DNA from: JANOAR01 sp031411235 | GTDB taxonomy: Bacteria; Verrucomicrobiota; Verrucomicrobiia; Verrucomicrobiales; Verrucomicrobiaceae | Reading direction: 5' to 3' | Length of the DNA: 11,267 nucleotides | Assembly: GCA_031411235.1 (NCBI GenBank) | Contig: JANOAR010000323.1 | Coordinates: 1-11,267 of the forward strand | In this document: piece after piece, positions 1-8,804 of the stretch | How positions within the stretch are numbered: position 1 is the first letter of the stretch | Layout: the number at the start of each line of letters is the position of its first letter | Made by a program: the position numbers and the translations under genes | Notes under the pieces: generated by a model | The model's input: the letters and a program-made list of their open reading frames with translations, nothing else | The model's database searches: none | Told to the model about the DNA's origin: nothing

Positions 1-429
1 GCGACGCAACTGCGCTGGCTGGCCGCGCTGCTACTCGCGCTCGTCGTGGGCGAGGGGCTGATGGGCTCGCAGGTGCGTGAGTTGACTGATGGGCTGGCCA
101 AGGCCCACACGGGGCAAGGCCGTGCGTTGTGGGTTGGCGAGTTGGAGCAGAGTTGGGTGTACCTCGTGCATCGCAGCTTCTCGTGGCTGGTGCTTGCCGC
201 TAGCTTAGGCTTTGCCTGGCTGGGACGTACAGCACTTCAACGCGGCCTCGGATGGCTGGAGAAAAGCATCGTCGCTCTCGTCCTCTCGCAGATGCTGCTG
301 GGCATCGTGCTGGCGCATGTCGGCATCGTGCCTATCGCGCAAGTGCTGCACGTTGGCTTGTCCTCACTGCTGGTCAGTGGCCTGTGCTTATGGCTGCTGG
401 GCAGTGGGACTTCGCCCGTGCGGTCATGA
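1..429 (+). CDS. ctaA: Heme A synthase, COX15/CtaA family (C-terminal part, 5' truncated by window edge)
   Basis: The open frame runs from base 1 to a TGA at 427-429 and gives 142 residues of an integral membrane protein; the start codon lies outside the window. The family converts heme O to heme A for cytochrome oxidase in the cytoplasmic membrane. Four hydrophobic stretches are visible, matching the second four-helix half of the family. The segment MGSQVRELTD (fragment residues 21-30) after the first helix resembles the loop seen in Bacteroidetes-type COX15 proteins. His57 in VHRSFSW and His117 in LHVGLSS fit the pair of heme-ligand histidines of the C-terminal half. The protein ends soon after the last helix, as expected. 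It converges on xseA with 6 bp between the two stop codons and no room for a separate terminator. Family assignment is by recognition of the motif pattern, not by alignment. Confidence 0.82.
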   Translation, partial: ATQLRWLAALLLALVVGEGLMGSQVRELTDGLAKAHTGQGRALWVGELEQSWVYLVHRSFSWLVLAASLGFAWLGRTALQRGLGWLEKSIVALVLSQMLLGIVLAHVGIVPIAQVLHVGLSSLLVSGLCLWLLGSGTSPVRS

Positions 430-435
430 CGTTGG

Positions 436-1773
436 CTACACGCGGCTGCGCACTTCGCCTTTGGCTAGCTTGGTCACGATCTCGTCGCCGGGTTTCACTT
501 GGTCGGGATCGGTCAGCACACGCCCAGACTTGTCGGTGGTGTAGCTGAAGCCGCGTGTCAGGGTCGCGGCGGGGCCGAGGAGTTTAAGCATTTGCGCCTT
601 GTTATCGAGGCGTTCGCGGAGACGGCGCAGAGCCAGAGGCATCGTTTGTTGCAGGCGATGGCTCGTCATTTCAAGGCGGTGGCCAGCGTCGGCGACGAGC
701 TTCACGGGATGGTAGCGAGCAAGCGTTTGTTGCATCACCACCAGGGTGTCAGACCAGTCGCGCATGCTATCTTTTGCCGTGGTACGCCAGCGGTTTTCGG
801 CATCATCCAGGGCTTGTTCCGCCTCGGCGAGCAGGCGAGGCGGCTCGCGCAGCAAGGCTCCGCGCGCGGTGAGTTCCAGCACACGCTGGTGCTGCTCCAG
901 CGTACTTCCGATGCGGTGGCGCAGGGTTCTAGCCGTCGCCTCAAAGTGGCGCTGAAGCTCGGCACCATCGGGCGCGACGAGTTCCGCTGCGGCACTGGGC
1001 GTGGGTGCACGAAGGTCGGCGGCGAAGTCCGCGATGGTGAAGTCGATCTCGTGGCCCACGGCTGAGACGATGGGGATGCGCGAGGCGTAGATGGCGCGAG
1101 CGACGATCTCTTCGTTAAAATTCCACAAGTCCTCCAAGCTACCACCGCCACGCCCGACGATGATGGTATCGGGCGCGGGTAAGCCGAAGCGTGCGGTGTT
1201 ATTGAGCGCCTCAATGGCGCGGGCAATTTCAGTTTCAGCTCCGCTGCCCTGCACACGCACGGGGAAAATGATGAGGCGCACCCACGGCGCACGGCGGGTG
1301 AGGATGGTCACCATGTCGCGGATGGCTGCGCCTGTGGGCGAGGTGACGAGGGCGATGGTGCTGGGGAATTTGGGGATGGGCTGCTTGTGCTCTTCGTCGA
1401 AGAGGCCCTCGGCGTAGAGCTTGCGCTTGAGCGCTTCAAACTTGGCTTGCAGCGCCCCTTGGCCTACGGGCTGCACGGTTTTCACCACAAGCTGATACTG
1501 CCCACGCGGCTCATACACGCTCAGCTCGCCATAGACTTGCACCGCGACGCCATCGCCGAGGCGGGCCGAGACGCGCTGGGCGACGCCACGAAACATCACA
1601 CAGGAAATCTGTGCCCCGGCGTCCTTTAACGTGAAGTAATGGTGCCCTGAGGTCTGCGCCCGGTGGTTGCTGATCTCGCCCTCGACCCACACCTGCCCGA
1701 TGCCCCCCTCCAGCACAGAGCGTATCTGGCGGGTGAGCTGGGAGACGGAGAGAACAGAGTCGGCTTCGGACAT
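436..1773 (-). CDS. xseA: Exodeoxyribonuclease VII large subunit XseA
   Basis: The 445-aa product is a full-length XseA, the nuclease subunit of cytoplasmic exonuclease VII, which degrades single-stranded DNA to oligonucleotides from both ends. An N-terminal OB-fold (about 1-103) contains VWVEGEISNHR and HHYFTLKD. The catalytic core follows, with TSPTGAAIRDM (144-154), GRGGGSLEDLWNFNEE (207-222) and SAVGHEIDFTIADFAADLRA (237-256), all family hallmarks. A long charged helical region (about 265-405) corresponds to the coiled-coil arm that binds XseB. The C-terminal TRGFSYTTDKSGRVL segment is also typical. The ATG at 1773 puts SVSQLTRQIR at the usual distance from the N-terminus. No Shine-Dalgarno is visible, and the U-tract of the FKBP terminator lies about 10 nt upstream. 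The small subunit gene xseB is not in this window. Confidence 0.97.
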   Translation of the reverse strand: MSEADSVLSVSQLTRQIRSVLEGGIGQVWVEGEISNHRAQTSGHHYFTLKDAGAQISCVMFRGVAQRVSARLGDGVAVQVYGELSVYEPRGQYQLVVKTVQPVGQGALQAKFEALKRKLYAEGLFDEEHKQPIPKFPSTIALVTSPTGAAIRDMVTILTRRAPWVRLIIFPVRVQGSGAETEIARAIEALNNTARFGLPAPDTIIVGRGGGSLEDLWNFNEEIVARAIYASRIPIVSAVGHEIDFTIADFAADLRAPTPSAAAELVAPDGAELQRHFEATARTLRHRIGSTLEQHQRVLELTARGALLREPPRLLAEAEQALDDAENRWRTTAKDSMRDWSDTLVVMQQTLARYHPVKLVADAGHRLEMTSHRLQQTMPLALRRLRERLDNKAQMLKLLGPAATLTRGFSYTTDKSGRVLTDPDQVKPGDEIVTKLAKGEVRSRV

Positions 1774-1783
1774 GGGCGGAATT

Positions 1784-1816
1784 AAAAAGCCGCTCGCAGC
1801 GGACTGCGAGCGGCTT
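1784..1816 (-). terminator. Strong intrinsic terminator of the FKBP gene, abutting xseA
   Basis: Bases 1787-1799 and 1804-1816 are perfect 13-bp inverted repeats (AAGCCGCTCGCAG and its complement) with a 4-nt loop. Read on the - strand, the hairpin is followed at once by a run of five T (complement of 1784-1788). It begins 28 bp after the FKBP stop codon. On the + strand there is no T run, so it is directional. The U-tract ends 10 bp before the xseA ATG, which leaves almost no independent leader for xseA. Confidence 0.87.
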
Positions 1817-1844
1817 GGTGATGCGTTGCTTATTGAGCTTCAGC

Positions 1845-2567
1845 TTACTTCTCGATGCTCAGCAGCTCGACTTCAAAGACGAGGGTCTGGTTGGCACCGA
1901 TGCCTGGAGGGCCTTGCTCGCCGTAGGCCAGCTCGGAAGGGATGGTGAACTTGAACTTGGAGCCCACGTTCATGAGTTGCACACCTTCAGTCCAGCCTTT
2001 GATCACGCCATTGAGCGGGAAGGTCGCAGGTTCGCCACGGGTGACGGAGCTATCGAAGACTTTGCCGTCAATGAGGGTGCCGTGGTAGTGAACCTTCACG
2101 GTGTCGCTTTCTTTGGGCTTGGGACCTTCGGCGGCCTTCATCACTTCATATTGCAGACCGCTCTTGGTGGTGGTTACGCCTTCCTTCTTGCCGTTGGTGG
2201 CGAGGAAGTCCTTGCCAGCCTGGGCACCCTTTTCGGACTTGGCTTTTTCAACCGATTGCATGGCCACCTGGAAGGTTTCCATCGCGGCTTTGAGTTCAGC
2301 CTCGGGATACTTGGACTCCTTGTCTTCGAGCGAGGACTTGAGGCCTTCAACAAAAGCAGCGGTGTCGGGCTTGAAGCCCTGGCCCGACATACTCTTGCCG
2401 ATGTTGCGACCGACGAAGTAGCTGACCTTATCAATGGCCACACCGGCCATAGGATCGCCCGTGGTTGCAGCAGCAGCTTTAGGTTCGGCAGGTTTGGCGG
2501 TTTCTTGGGCAGACACGAGGGTGAGAGCCGACATAGCGGCACAAAGGGTGAGGAAGCGTGGGTTCAT
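1845..2567 (-). CDS. Exported FKBP-type peptidyl-prolyl cis-trans isomerase (FkpA/Mip-like)
   Basis: The predicted 240-aa protein begins at the ATG at 2565-2567. This start is chosen because it opens a signal peptide (MNPRFLTLCAAMSALTLVSA, likely cut before QE at 21). A longer frame to 2747 adds 60 residues that would bury the signal. A low-complexity Ala/Pro/Lys linker (22-38) is followed by an FkpA-type helical dimerisation domain (about 42-128, starting VAIDKVSYFVGRNIGKSM). The C-terminal FKBP domain (about 135-240) keeps the expected pocket residues: Tyr161 in VHYHGTL, Phe171-Asp172, Val188-Ile189, Trp192, Tyr215 in ELAYG and Phe231. The protein should speed prolyl isomerisation, and may act as a chaperone, in the periplasm. 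It is transcribed toward xseA, ends in a strong terminator, and lies divergent from rph. No Shine-Dalgarno is evident. Confidence 0.94.
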   Translation of the reverse strand: MNPRFLTLCAAMSALTLVSAQETAKPAEPKAAAATTGDPMAGVAIDKVSYFVGRNIGKSMSGQGFKPDTAAFVEGLKSSLEDKESKYPEAELKAAMETFQVAMQSVEKAKSEKGAQAGKDFLATNGKKEGVTTTKSGLQYEVMKAAEGPKPKESDTVKVHYHGTLIDGKVFDSSVTRGEPATFPLNGVIKGWTEGVQLMNVGSKFKFTIPSELAYGEQGPPGIGANQTLVFEVELLSIEK

Positions 2568-2797
2568 TTGAGCCGGAAGGCTAAACGCCGGGGAAAAGGC
2601 GGTCAAAGCGAAAGGCGAGCTTTTTGCGCAAAATGACCAAATGTTTTTCCAAGCCCACAACGTGGTGAACTCATCAGCAAGTGTTGGCGCGGGCTGCATC
2701 ATTTGCCTCGCACAACAGGCAAGTCCGCGCTCTAGCTGCCCGCGCACTCGCTACGTCGAGTGCGTCCTACGACCCTCAACATCCTTCATTACTCCCC
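2568..2797. promoter_or_regulatory. Divergent intergenic region between FKBP gene and rph
   Basis: This 230-bp stretch must hold the start signals for two oppositely transcribed genes. For the FKBP gene, the - strand has TTGACC (2606-2601), a 17-bp spacer and TAGCCT (2583-2578); the -35 is good and the -10 weak, and it would give a leader of only a few bases. For rph no convincing sigma-70 promoter stands out. Two inverted repeats lie on the rph side: TTGCCT/AGGCAA (2703-2708 and 2717-2722) and a stronger 8-bp repeat listed separately. The promoter calls are weak readings by eye. Confidence 0.3.
2743..2764 (+). repeat. Perfect 8-bp inverted repeat in the rph leader
   Basis: CGCACTCG (2743-2750) and CGAGTGCG (2757-2764) form a perfect GC-rich 8-bp stem with the 6-nt loop CTACGT, ending 33 nt before the rph ATG. 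No T run follows, so it is not an intrinsic terminator. It could be a leader RNA hairpin or a protein-binding site; the sequence does not distinguish these. Confidence 0.5.
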
Positions 2798-3583
2798 ATG
2801 CCCCGCCCCGACGCCCGCACTGCCGACCAGCTCCGCAAAATCGAATACATCCTTGATGTTGCCCCGCACGCCACAGCGTCGGTGCTCATCGGCTTCGGCA
2901 ACACGCGCGTCATCTGTGCCGCGACGATTCAAGACGAAGTGCCTCGCTGGATGAAGCAGCAGAACGTGCAAGGCGGCTGGCTCACAGCGGAGTATTCCAT
3001 GCTGCCCTATTCCACGCTGGATCGCAAAGACCGCGACAGCACGCGTGGCAAACTCGATGGCCGCAGCATTGAAATCCAGCGCCTCATAGGCCGCAGCCTG
3101 CGTGCCGTGGTGGATCTCAAAAAACTCGGCCAGCGCACGCTGTGGATCGACTGCGATGTGCTCCAAGCCGACGGTGGCACGCGCACCGCGTCCATCACGG
3201 GTGCCTGCATCGCGAGCGCAATCGCTTTCAATCGCTTGCTCGCCAAGGGCAAGATCACCCAGCAGCCGTTGAAGCGCAAAGTCGCTGCTATCAGCGCAGG
3301 TATCTTGAAGGGCGAGGCACTGCTGGATCTCTGCTACGTCGAGGACGCGGCTGCCGATGTGGATGCCAACATCGTCATGACCGAGGCGGGTGAGTTCGTC
3401 GAACTACAAAGCAGCGGCGAGGAGGCCGTCTTCAGCGAGGAGCAGATGCAGCAGCTCCTCGTGCTCGGCAAAAAGGGCATTCGTGAACTCTGCGCGATCC
3501 AAGACGAGGCCATACGTGCGGCAGAGAAACCCGCTGCGCCAGTGGCCCTGCAAAGCCTTGCAGAGATGTTTGCCAAGAAGTAA
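2798..3583 (+). CDS. rph: Ribonuclease PH
   Basis: The 261-aa product is RNase PH, the phosphorolytic 3'-5' exoribonuclease that trims tRNA 3' ends in the cytoplasm. The ATG at 2798 is preferred because MPRPDARTADQLRKIEY aligns with the start of the family. An upstream in-frame start at 2681 would add 39 residues encoded by a leader hairpin region. Hallmarks are SVLIGFGNTRVICAATI (28-44), VPRWMKQQ, GWLTAEYSMLPYST (60-73), GRSIEIQRLIGRSLRAVVDL (88-107; Arg89 fits the phosphate-binding Arg86 of E. coli), CDVLQADGGTRTASITGAC (119-137) and VDANIVMTEAGEFVE. The C-terminus is about 20 residues longer than in E. coli, with an Ala/Pro-rich tail. No Shine-Dalgarno is visible. The stop is 18 bp from the next gene, suggesting cotranscription with the glycosyltransferases. 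Confidence 0.97.
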   Translation: MPRPDARTADQLRKIEYILDVAPHATASVLIGFGNTRVICAATIQDEVPRWMKQQNVQGGWLTAEYSMLPYSTLDRKDRDSTRGKLDGRSIEIQRLIGRSLRAVVDLKKLGQRTLWIDCDVLQADGGTRTASITGACIASAIAFNRLLAKGKITQQPLKRKVAAISAGILKGEALLDLCYVEDAAADVDANIVMTEAGEFVELQSSGEEAVFSEEQMQQLLVLGKKGIRELCAIQDEAIRAAEKPAAPVALQSLAEMFAKK

Positions 3584-3601
3584 ATCCGGCCCTTATCGCC
3601 C

Positions 3602-4369
3602 ATGTCTCGCCTGCCGCTTTCGCTCTCCATCATCACCTGCAACGAAGAGGTGAATCTACGCCGCTGCCTCGCCAGCGCGGCTGAGTTGGCGAGTGAAATC
3701 ATCGTCGTGGACTCGGGCTCGAAGGACGGCACTTGCGCTGTCGCGACTGAGTTCGGAGCCCGCGTGCAGCATCAGGATTGGCTGGGCCATCGCGACCAGA
3801 AAAACATTGCCCTCGGCCTCTGCACCCAGCCTTGGGTGCTCGCGTTGGATTCAGATGAAGAGCTGTCCGCCGAGCTGCGGCAGAGCATTCTCGCCTTCTT
3901 CGAGAGTGGCGAGCACGAGCGCAACGACGGTGCGTGGATGAACCGCCGCACTTGGTTCCTGGGCCGCTGGATACGCCACGGCGACTGGTACCCAGATCGC
4001 AAGTTGCGCGTCTTTCGCCATGACAGAGCCACCTGGTCTGGCAGCCCCGAGCACGACTACATCGCCCTCGCTGGGGATGGCCCGACGACACGACTCAGCG
4101 GTGATCTGCTGCACTATTCGTTCCGCGACATCAGCCATTATTTGAGCAAGCACATCGGCTACGCCGATGTCTTCCTCGCCCGCGAGCAAGCACGCGGCAG
4201 AGGCTTCTCCTGGCTCAGTGTATTGACTCGCCCCCCGTGGCGTTTCCTCCGCGCCTATGTGCTGCGCCTCGGTTTTCTCGATGGTTTTCCCGGCCTCTGG
4301 ATCGCTGTGGCCACGGCCTTCTACGCCTTCGTCCGTTACAGCCGGACGTATGAAAACCCGAAATCATAA
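3602..4369 (+). CDS. Family 2 glycosyltransferase, WaaE/KdtX-like (lipopolysaccharide core type)
   Basis: The 255-aa product has a GT-A fold of family GT2. The N-terminal LSLSIITCNEEVNLRRCL (6-23), the nucleotide-sugar motif VVDSGSKDGT (35-44) and the metal-binding ALDSDEELS (81-89, DxD at 83-85) are clear. HRDQKNIAL (63-71), HGDWYPDRKLRVFR (126-139) and SPEHDY (148-153) match the WaaE/KdtX/LgtF subgroup, which adds glucose or a related hexose to the lipopolysaccharide inner core at the cytoplasmic face. A hydrophobic C-terminal part (about 215-245, RAYVLRLGFLDGFPGLWIA) is typical of that subgroup and probably mediates membrane association. The donor and acceptor cannot be read from sequence. 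It sits 18 bp after rph and 12 bp before a WaaG-like gene, which supports a role in envelope glycan synthesis. Confidence 0.92.
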   Translation: MSRLPLSLSIITCNEEVNLRRCLASAAELASEIIVVDSGSKDGTCAVATEFGARVQHQDWLGHRDQKNIALGLCTQPWVLALDSDEELSAELRQSILAFFESGEHERNDGAWMNRRTWFLGRWIRHGDWYPDRKLRVFRHDRATWSGSPEHDYIALAGDGPTTRLSGDLLHYSFRDISHYLSKHIGYADVFLAREQARGRGFSWLSVLTRPPWRFLRAYVLRLGFLDGFPGLWIAVATAFYAFVRYSRTYENPKS

Positions 4370-4381
4370 TCAGACACTCGT

Positions 4382-5515
4382 TTGAAGCTCGGTCTCATCT
4401 ACCACCAATTCATCCACGCGGGCGGCCTGGAGAACTACCTTGTCGAGTTCTCTCGCCAACTGCTGGCTCGCGGCCATGAGGTGCATCTTATCACCAGCAT
4501 CAATGCCTCTGAGGTCGTCGAAAAACTCAAAGGTGCCCAGTGGCACATGATCCAGCGGCCCACGGGCTCGGCACTGCTGCGCATGGCCTACTTCAACCTC
4601 GCCGCAGGCAGAGTGGCGGCAGACTTGGGCATGGATCTCACCCTCGGGTTTGGCCGCACCACGACGCATGATCTGCATCGTGCTGGCGGTGGCTGCCATA
4701 GCCTCTACTCACGACTGCTGCCCTGGTGGAAACGCTACGCGCCGAAGAATTTGCTAGAGTTGCTGCTGGAGCGTCGCCTCTACAACGGCGGCCACACGCG
4801 GCATTTCATCATGAACTCCGCACGCGTCGCCGCACAAATCCAGGGCATTTACCCCGGCGCACGCGATCAGTGCAGCGTCATCTACACCGCCGTGGATACC
4901 CAGCACTATCGGCCTGCCGAAGATCGCGCCAGCCATCGTGCCGCGCTGTGCAGCGAACTGCGGGCAGATGCTTCAAAACCCATCGCCTTGTTTGTTTCTC
5001 TGAGCCATCGCCGCAAAGGCCTCGACGCCCTGTTGCACGCGTGGCGCGCAGTGGATGCCACCCTGTGGATTGCTGGCAAACCGCTGGGCAAGCGCTACAC
5101 CGCCCTCATTGAGCAGCTCGGCCTCCAGACCAAGGTGAGAGCGCTGCCGCCTACCAACGACCTCGTTCGGCTCTACCAAGCAGCGGATTGGTTCGTCCAC
5201 CCAACCCTCTACGACGCCTGCGCCAATACCGTGCTCCAGAGCATGGCCTGCGGTTTGCCCGGACTTATCTCGGCCCAAGACGGCGCGATCGACCACATCC
5301 ATGATGGCGAAAACGGCCTCATCCTCTACCACCCGCAGAAGGTAGAAGAACTCACCAGCCGCCTCCGACAAGCCTTTGCCCTACCCGAGCAAGAGCGAGC
5401 CGCTATGGGCTCCCGAGCCCGAGATACCATGCTGCCGCTCACCTGGGAGGCGCATATCGACGCATGGCTGGAGGTGATCGAGAGAACGAGGAGCGCGACG
5501 CTCGAGAGTCGCTAG
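4382..5515 (+). CDS. Family 4 glycosyltransferase, WaaG/RfaG-like
   Basis: The 377-aa product is a two-domain GT-B enzyme of family GT4. The N-terminal acceptor domain opens MKLGLIYHQFIHAGGLENYL (glycine loop GGLE 14-17). The C-terminal donor domain has IALFVSLSHRRKGLDALL (201-218) and HPTLYDACANTVLQSMACG (273-291), followed by DGENGLIL. The general pattern resembles WaaG, which adds a hexose to the lipopolysaccharide core. TTG at 4382 is the only start placing MKLGLIYHQF at the N-terminus, and no Shine-Dalgarno is visible. The EX7E donor-binding motif appears as Asp278-X7-Gln286 instead of Glu-X7-Glu, so donor contacts may differ. Twelve bp separate it from the GT2 gene upstream, so the two likely act in the same glycan pathway. 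A weak 5-bp hairpin and a T5 run follow the stop, not enough to call a terminator. Confidence 0.91.
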   Translation: MKLGLIYHQFIHAGGLENYLVEFSRQLLARGHEVHLITSINASEVVEKLKGAQWHMIQRPTGSALLRMAYFNLAAGRVAADLGMDLTLGFGRTTTHDLHRAGGGCHSLYSRLLPWWKRYAPKNLLELLLERRLYNGGHTRHFIMNSARVAAQIQGIYPGARDQCSVIYTAVDTQHYRPAEDRASHRAALCSELRADASKPIALFVSLSHRRKGLDALLHAWRAVDATLWIAGKPLGKRYTALIEQLGLQTKVRALPPTNDLVRLYQAADWFVHPTLYDACANTVLQSMACGLPGLISAQDGAIDHIHDGENGLILYHPQKVEELTSRLRQAFALPEQERAAMGSRARDTMLPLTWEAHIDAWLEVIERTRSATLESR

Positions 5516-5568
5516 AGACTGTTTTTGTGCGTGGCAACGGAGTGTTGTGCTGCCGATGCAGCAGTTTT

Positions 5569-5596
5569 TTGCAAAACAGTGCAAACCATGTATCCT
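5569..5596 (+). promoter_or_regulatory. Candidate sigma-70 promoter of ftsH
   Basis: In the 127-bp gap before ftsH, TTGCAA (5569-5574) and TATCCT (5591-5596) are separated by 16 bp, each matching consensus at 4 of 6 positions. Transcription would begin near 5603 and leave a leader of about 40 nt before the ATG at 5643. This is a weak match by eye. The rest of the gap shows only the short direct repeat GCAAAA/GCAAAC. Confidence 0.3.
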
Positions 5597-5642
5597 CGGT
5601 GCGCCCTTTCAGGCGTATCTATCGCCACTACCCCCAACCATC

Positions 5643-7697
<2,055 letters not shown>

Positions 7698-7705
7698 TCT
7701 TGCAC

Positions 7706-7709
7706 GGAG
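7706..7709 (+). promoter_or_regulatory. Shine-Dalgarno site supporting a GTG start
   Basis: GGAG within CACGGAGAAG lies 6 nt before the GTG at 7716. It is the only clear Shine-Dalgarno in the GC-rich part of the window and decides the GTG start of the permease gene. Confidence 0.6.
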
Positions 7710-7715
7710 AAGCTC

Positions 7716-8723
7716 GTGCTCGACTATCCCTCTATCCTCGCCGCCATCCTGCCCGTCTATCTCATCATGTTGATGGGGGCAGGCGCGAGGCGCTTCGGGC
7801 TCTTGCCTGCCGAGAGTGATGCCGGGCTCATGCGCCTCTCGGTGAACCTCCTTTTTCCCTGCCTCATCTTCGAGCGCATGGTTGGCAATGAGGCGCTGAT
7901 GAGTGCCTCACGCGTGGTTGTTGCAGCGAGCTTGGGCTTTGGCCTTGTGGCGTTCGGCATCTTCATTGCCTACCACGTCGCCCCGCTCATCGGTCTGCGA
8001 GTTGGCGAGGGCCGTCGTACCTTCGCCGTCACCACGGGAATCCAAAATTATGGCTTCGTCGCCATTCCGGTGATCACCTCGTTGTTTGCTGGAAAAGAAA
8101 TCCTCGGCGTCATGTTCACCTTCACCCTCGGCGTCGAGTTGGCCGTCTGGGTGCTCGGCGTCGGCACACTGACGGGCCTCGCGAAGGCCCCATGGAAGGC
8201 CGCGCTCAACGCCCCTGTGCTCTCCATCATCACCGCACTGACGATCAATTTCCTCGGTTATGGCCTGCTCTGGCCTTTGGTGAAGCCGCTCTGCGGTGGG
8301 CTCATTTTACAAGTCTTGGGGCAAGGCCAACATCTGCCCATCGTCCTGCATTCCCTCCTCAGCACCCTTGGCAATTGCTCCGTGCCACTGAGTGTCCTAC
8401 TCATCGGTGCCAGCACTTATGATCTGTGTGGCCGCGAGCCCCTCTGCTGGCCCATCGCGTTGGCTAGCCCGGTTCTGCGTTTGGCCGTGATCCCCTGTGC
8501 CTTCATCGCGGTTGCCTGCTTGCCTGGGCTCAGCCTAGAACTGCGCCGCGTCCTCGCCGTGCAGGCCTCCATGCCCTCCGCCATGTTTGGCATCGTCATC
8601 GCCCGCCACTACGGCGGCCACGCCGCCACGGCGGTGCAGGTGGTGCTAGCGACGACTTTGGTGAGTCTCATCACCACACCCTTCGTCCTCGCCTATGCAT
8701 TAAAGTGGCTGCATTTGGGGTGA
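7716..8723 (+). CDS. AEC-family (auxin efflux carrier type) permease
   Basis: The 335-aa product is almost entirely hydrophobic, with about ten membrane segments, the usual size and topology of bacterial AEC transporters in the cytoplasmic membrane. The N-terminus ILPVYLIMLMGAGARRFGLL, then LSVNLLFPCLIFERM, the mid-protein TGIQNYGFVAIPVITSLF (the conserved Asn-x-Gly-x-x-x-x-Pro type helix) and the late QASMPSAMFGIVIARHYGG are family features. Characterised relatives carry small carboxylates such as malate or malonate, but the substrate here cannot be inferred. GTG at 7716 is supported by a Shine-Dalgarno. The gene begins 18 bp after the ftsH stop, so it is probably cotranscribed with it. No nearby metabolic gene hints at the substrate. 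Confidence 0.91.
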   Translation: MLDYPSILAAILPVYLIMLMGAGARRFGLLPAESDAGLMRLSVNLLFPCLIFERMVGNEALMSASRVVVAASLGFGLVAFGIFIAYHVAPLIGLRVGEGRRTFAVTTGIQNYGFVAIPVITSLFAGKEILGVMFTFTLGVELAVWVLGVGTLTGLAKAPWKAALNAPVLSIITALTINFLGYGLLWPLVKPLCGGLILQVLGQGQHLPIVLHSLLSTLGNCSVPLSVLLIGASTYDLCGREPLCWPIALASPVLRLAVIPCAFIAVACLPGLSLELRRVLAVQASMPSAMFGIVIARHYGGHAATAVQVVLATTLVSLITTPFVLAYALKWLHLG

Positions 8724-8734
8724 ATGGCCTTCCA

Positions 8735-8781
8735 CTCACGATGCCCTCACCCGTGAGCACGCGCTGGCTTGCGATTTTTTT
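8735..8781 (+). terminator. Possible weak terminator between the permease and deacetylase genes
   Basis: CTCACG (8735-8740) and CGTGAG (8752-8757) form a 6-bp stem with an 11-nt loop, and seven T lie at 8775-8781. The T run is 17 nt past the stem with no good hairpin directly before it, so this is a poor terminator. A TTGCGA (8769-8774) and GATATT (8790-8795) pair, 15 bp apart, could be a promoter for the deacetylase gene but would make it nearly leaderless. Confidence 0.28.
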
Positions 8782-8804
8782 AACGACCTGATATTCCCTC
8801 CACC

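Noticed and set aside
499..1065. 188-codon + strand ORF inside xseA
   Set aside because: It lies opposite a conserved XseA reading frame, and GC-rich codon bias leaves long antisense frames open.
1815..2636. 273-codon + strand ORF opposite the FKBP gene
   Set aside because: It is the antisense shadow of a clear FKBP-type protein; its His/Gly/Phe-rich translation has no motifs.
2681..2797. N-terminal extension of RNase PH by 39 residues
   Set aside because: The extension is encoded by a leader with inverted repeats and is not like the family N-terminus; ATG 2798 matches it.
5495..5526. Hairpin GCGAC/GTCGC and T5 run at the end of the GT4 gene as a terminator
   Set aside because: The stem is only 5 bp with an 8-nt loop, overlaps the coding end and is 9 nt from the T run.
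5547..5642. N-terminal extension of FtsH by 32 residues
   Set aside because: The start at 5643 gives the usual short charged tail before TM1, and the extension would overlap the candidate promoter.
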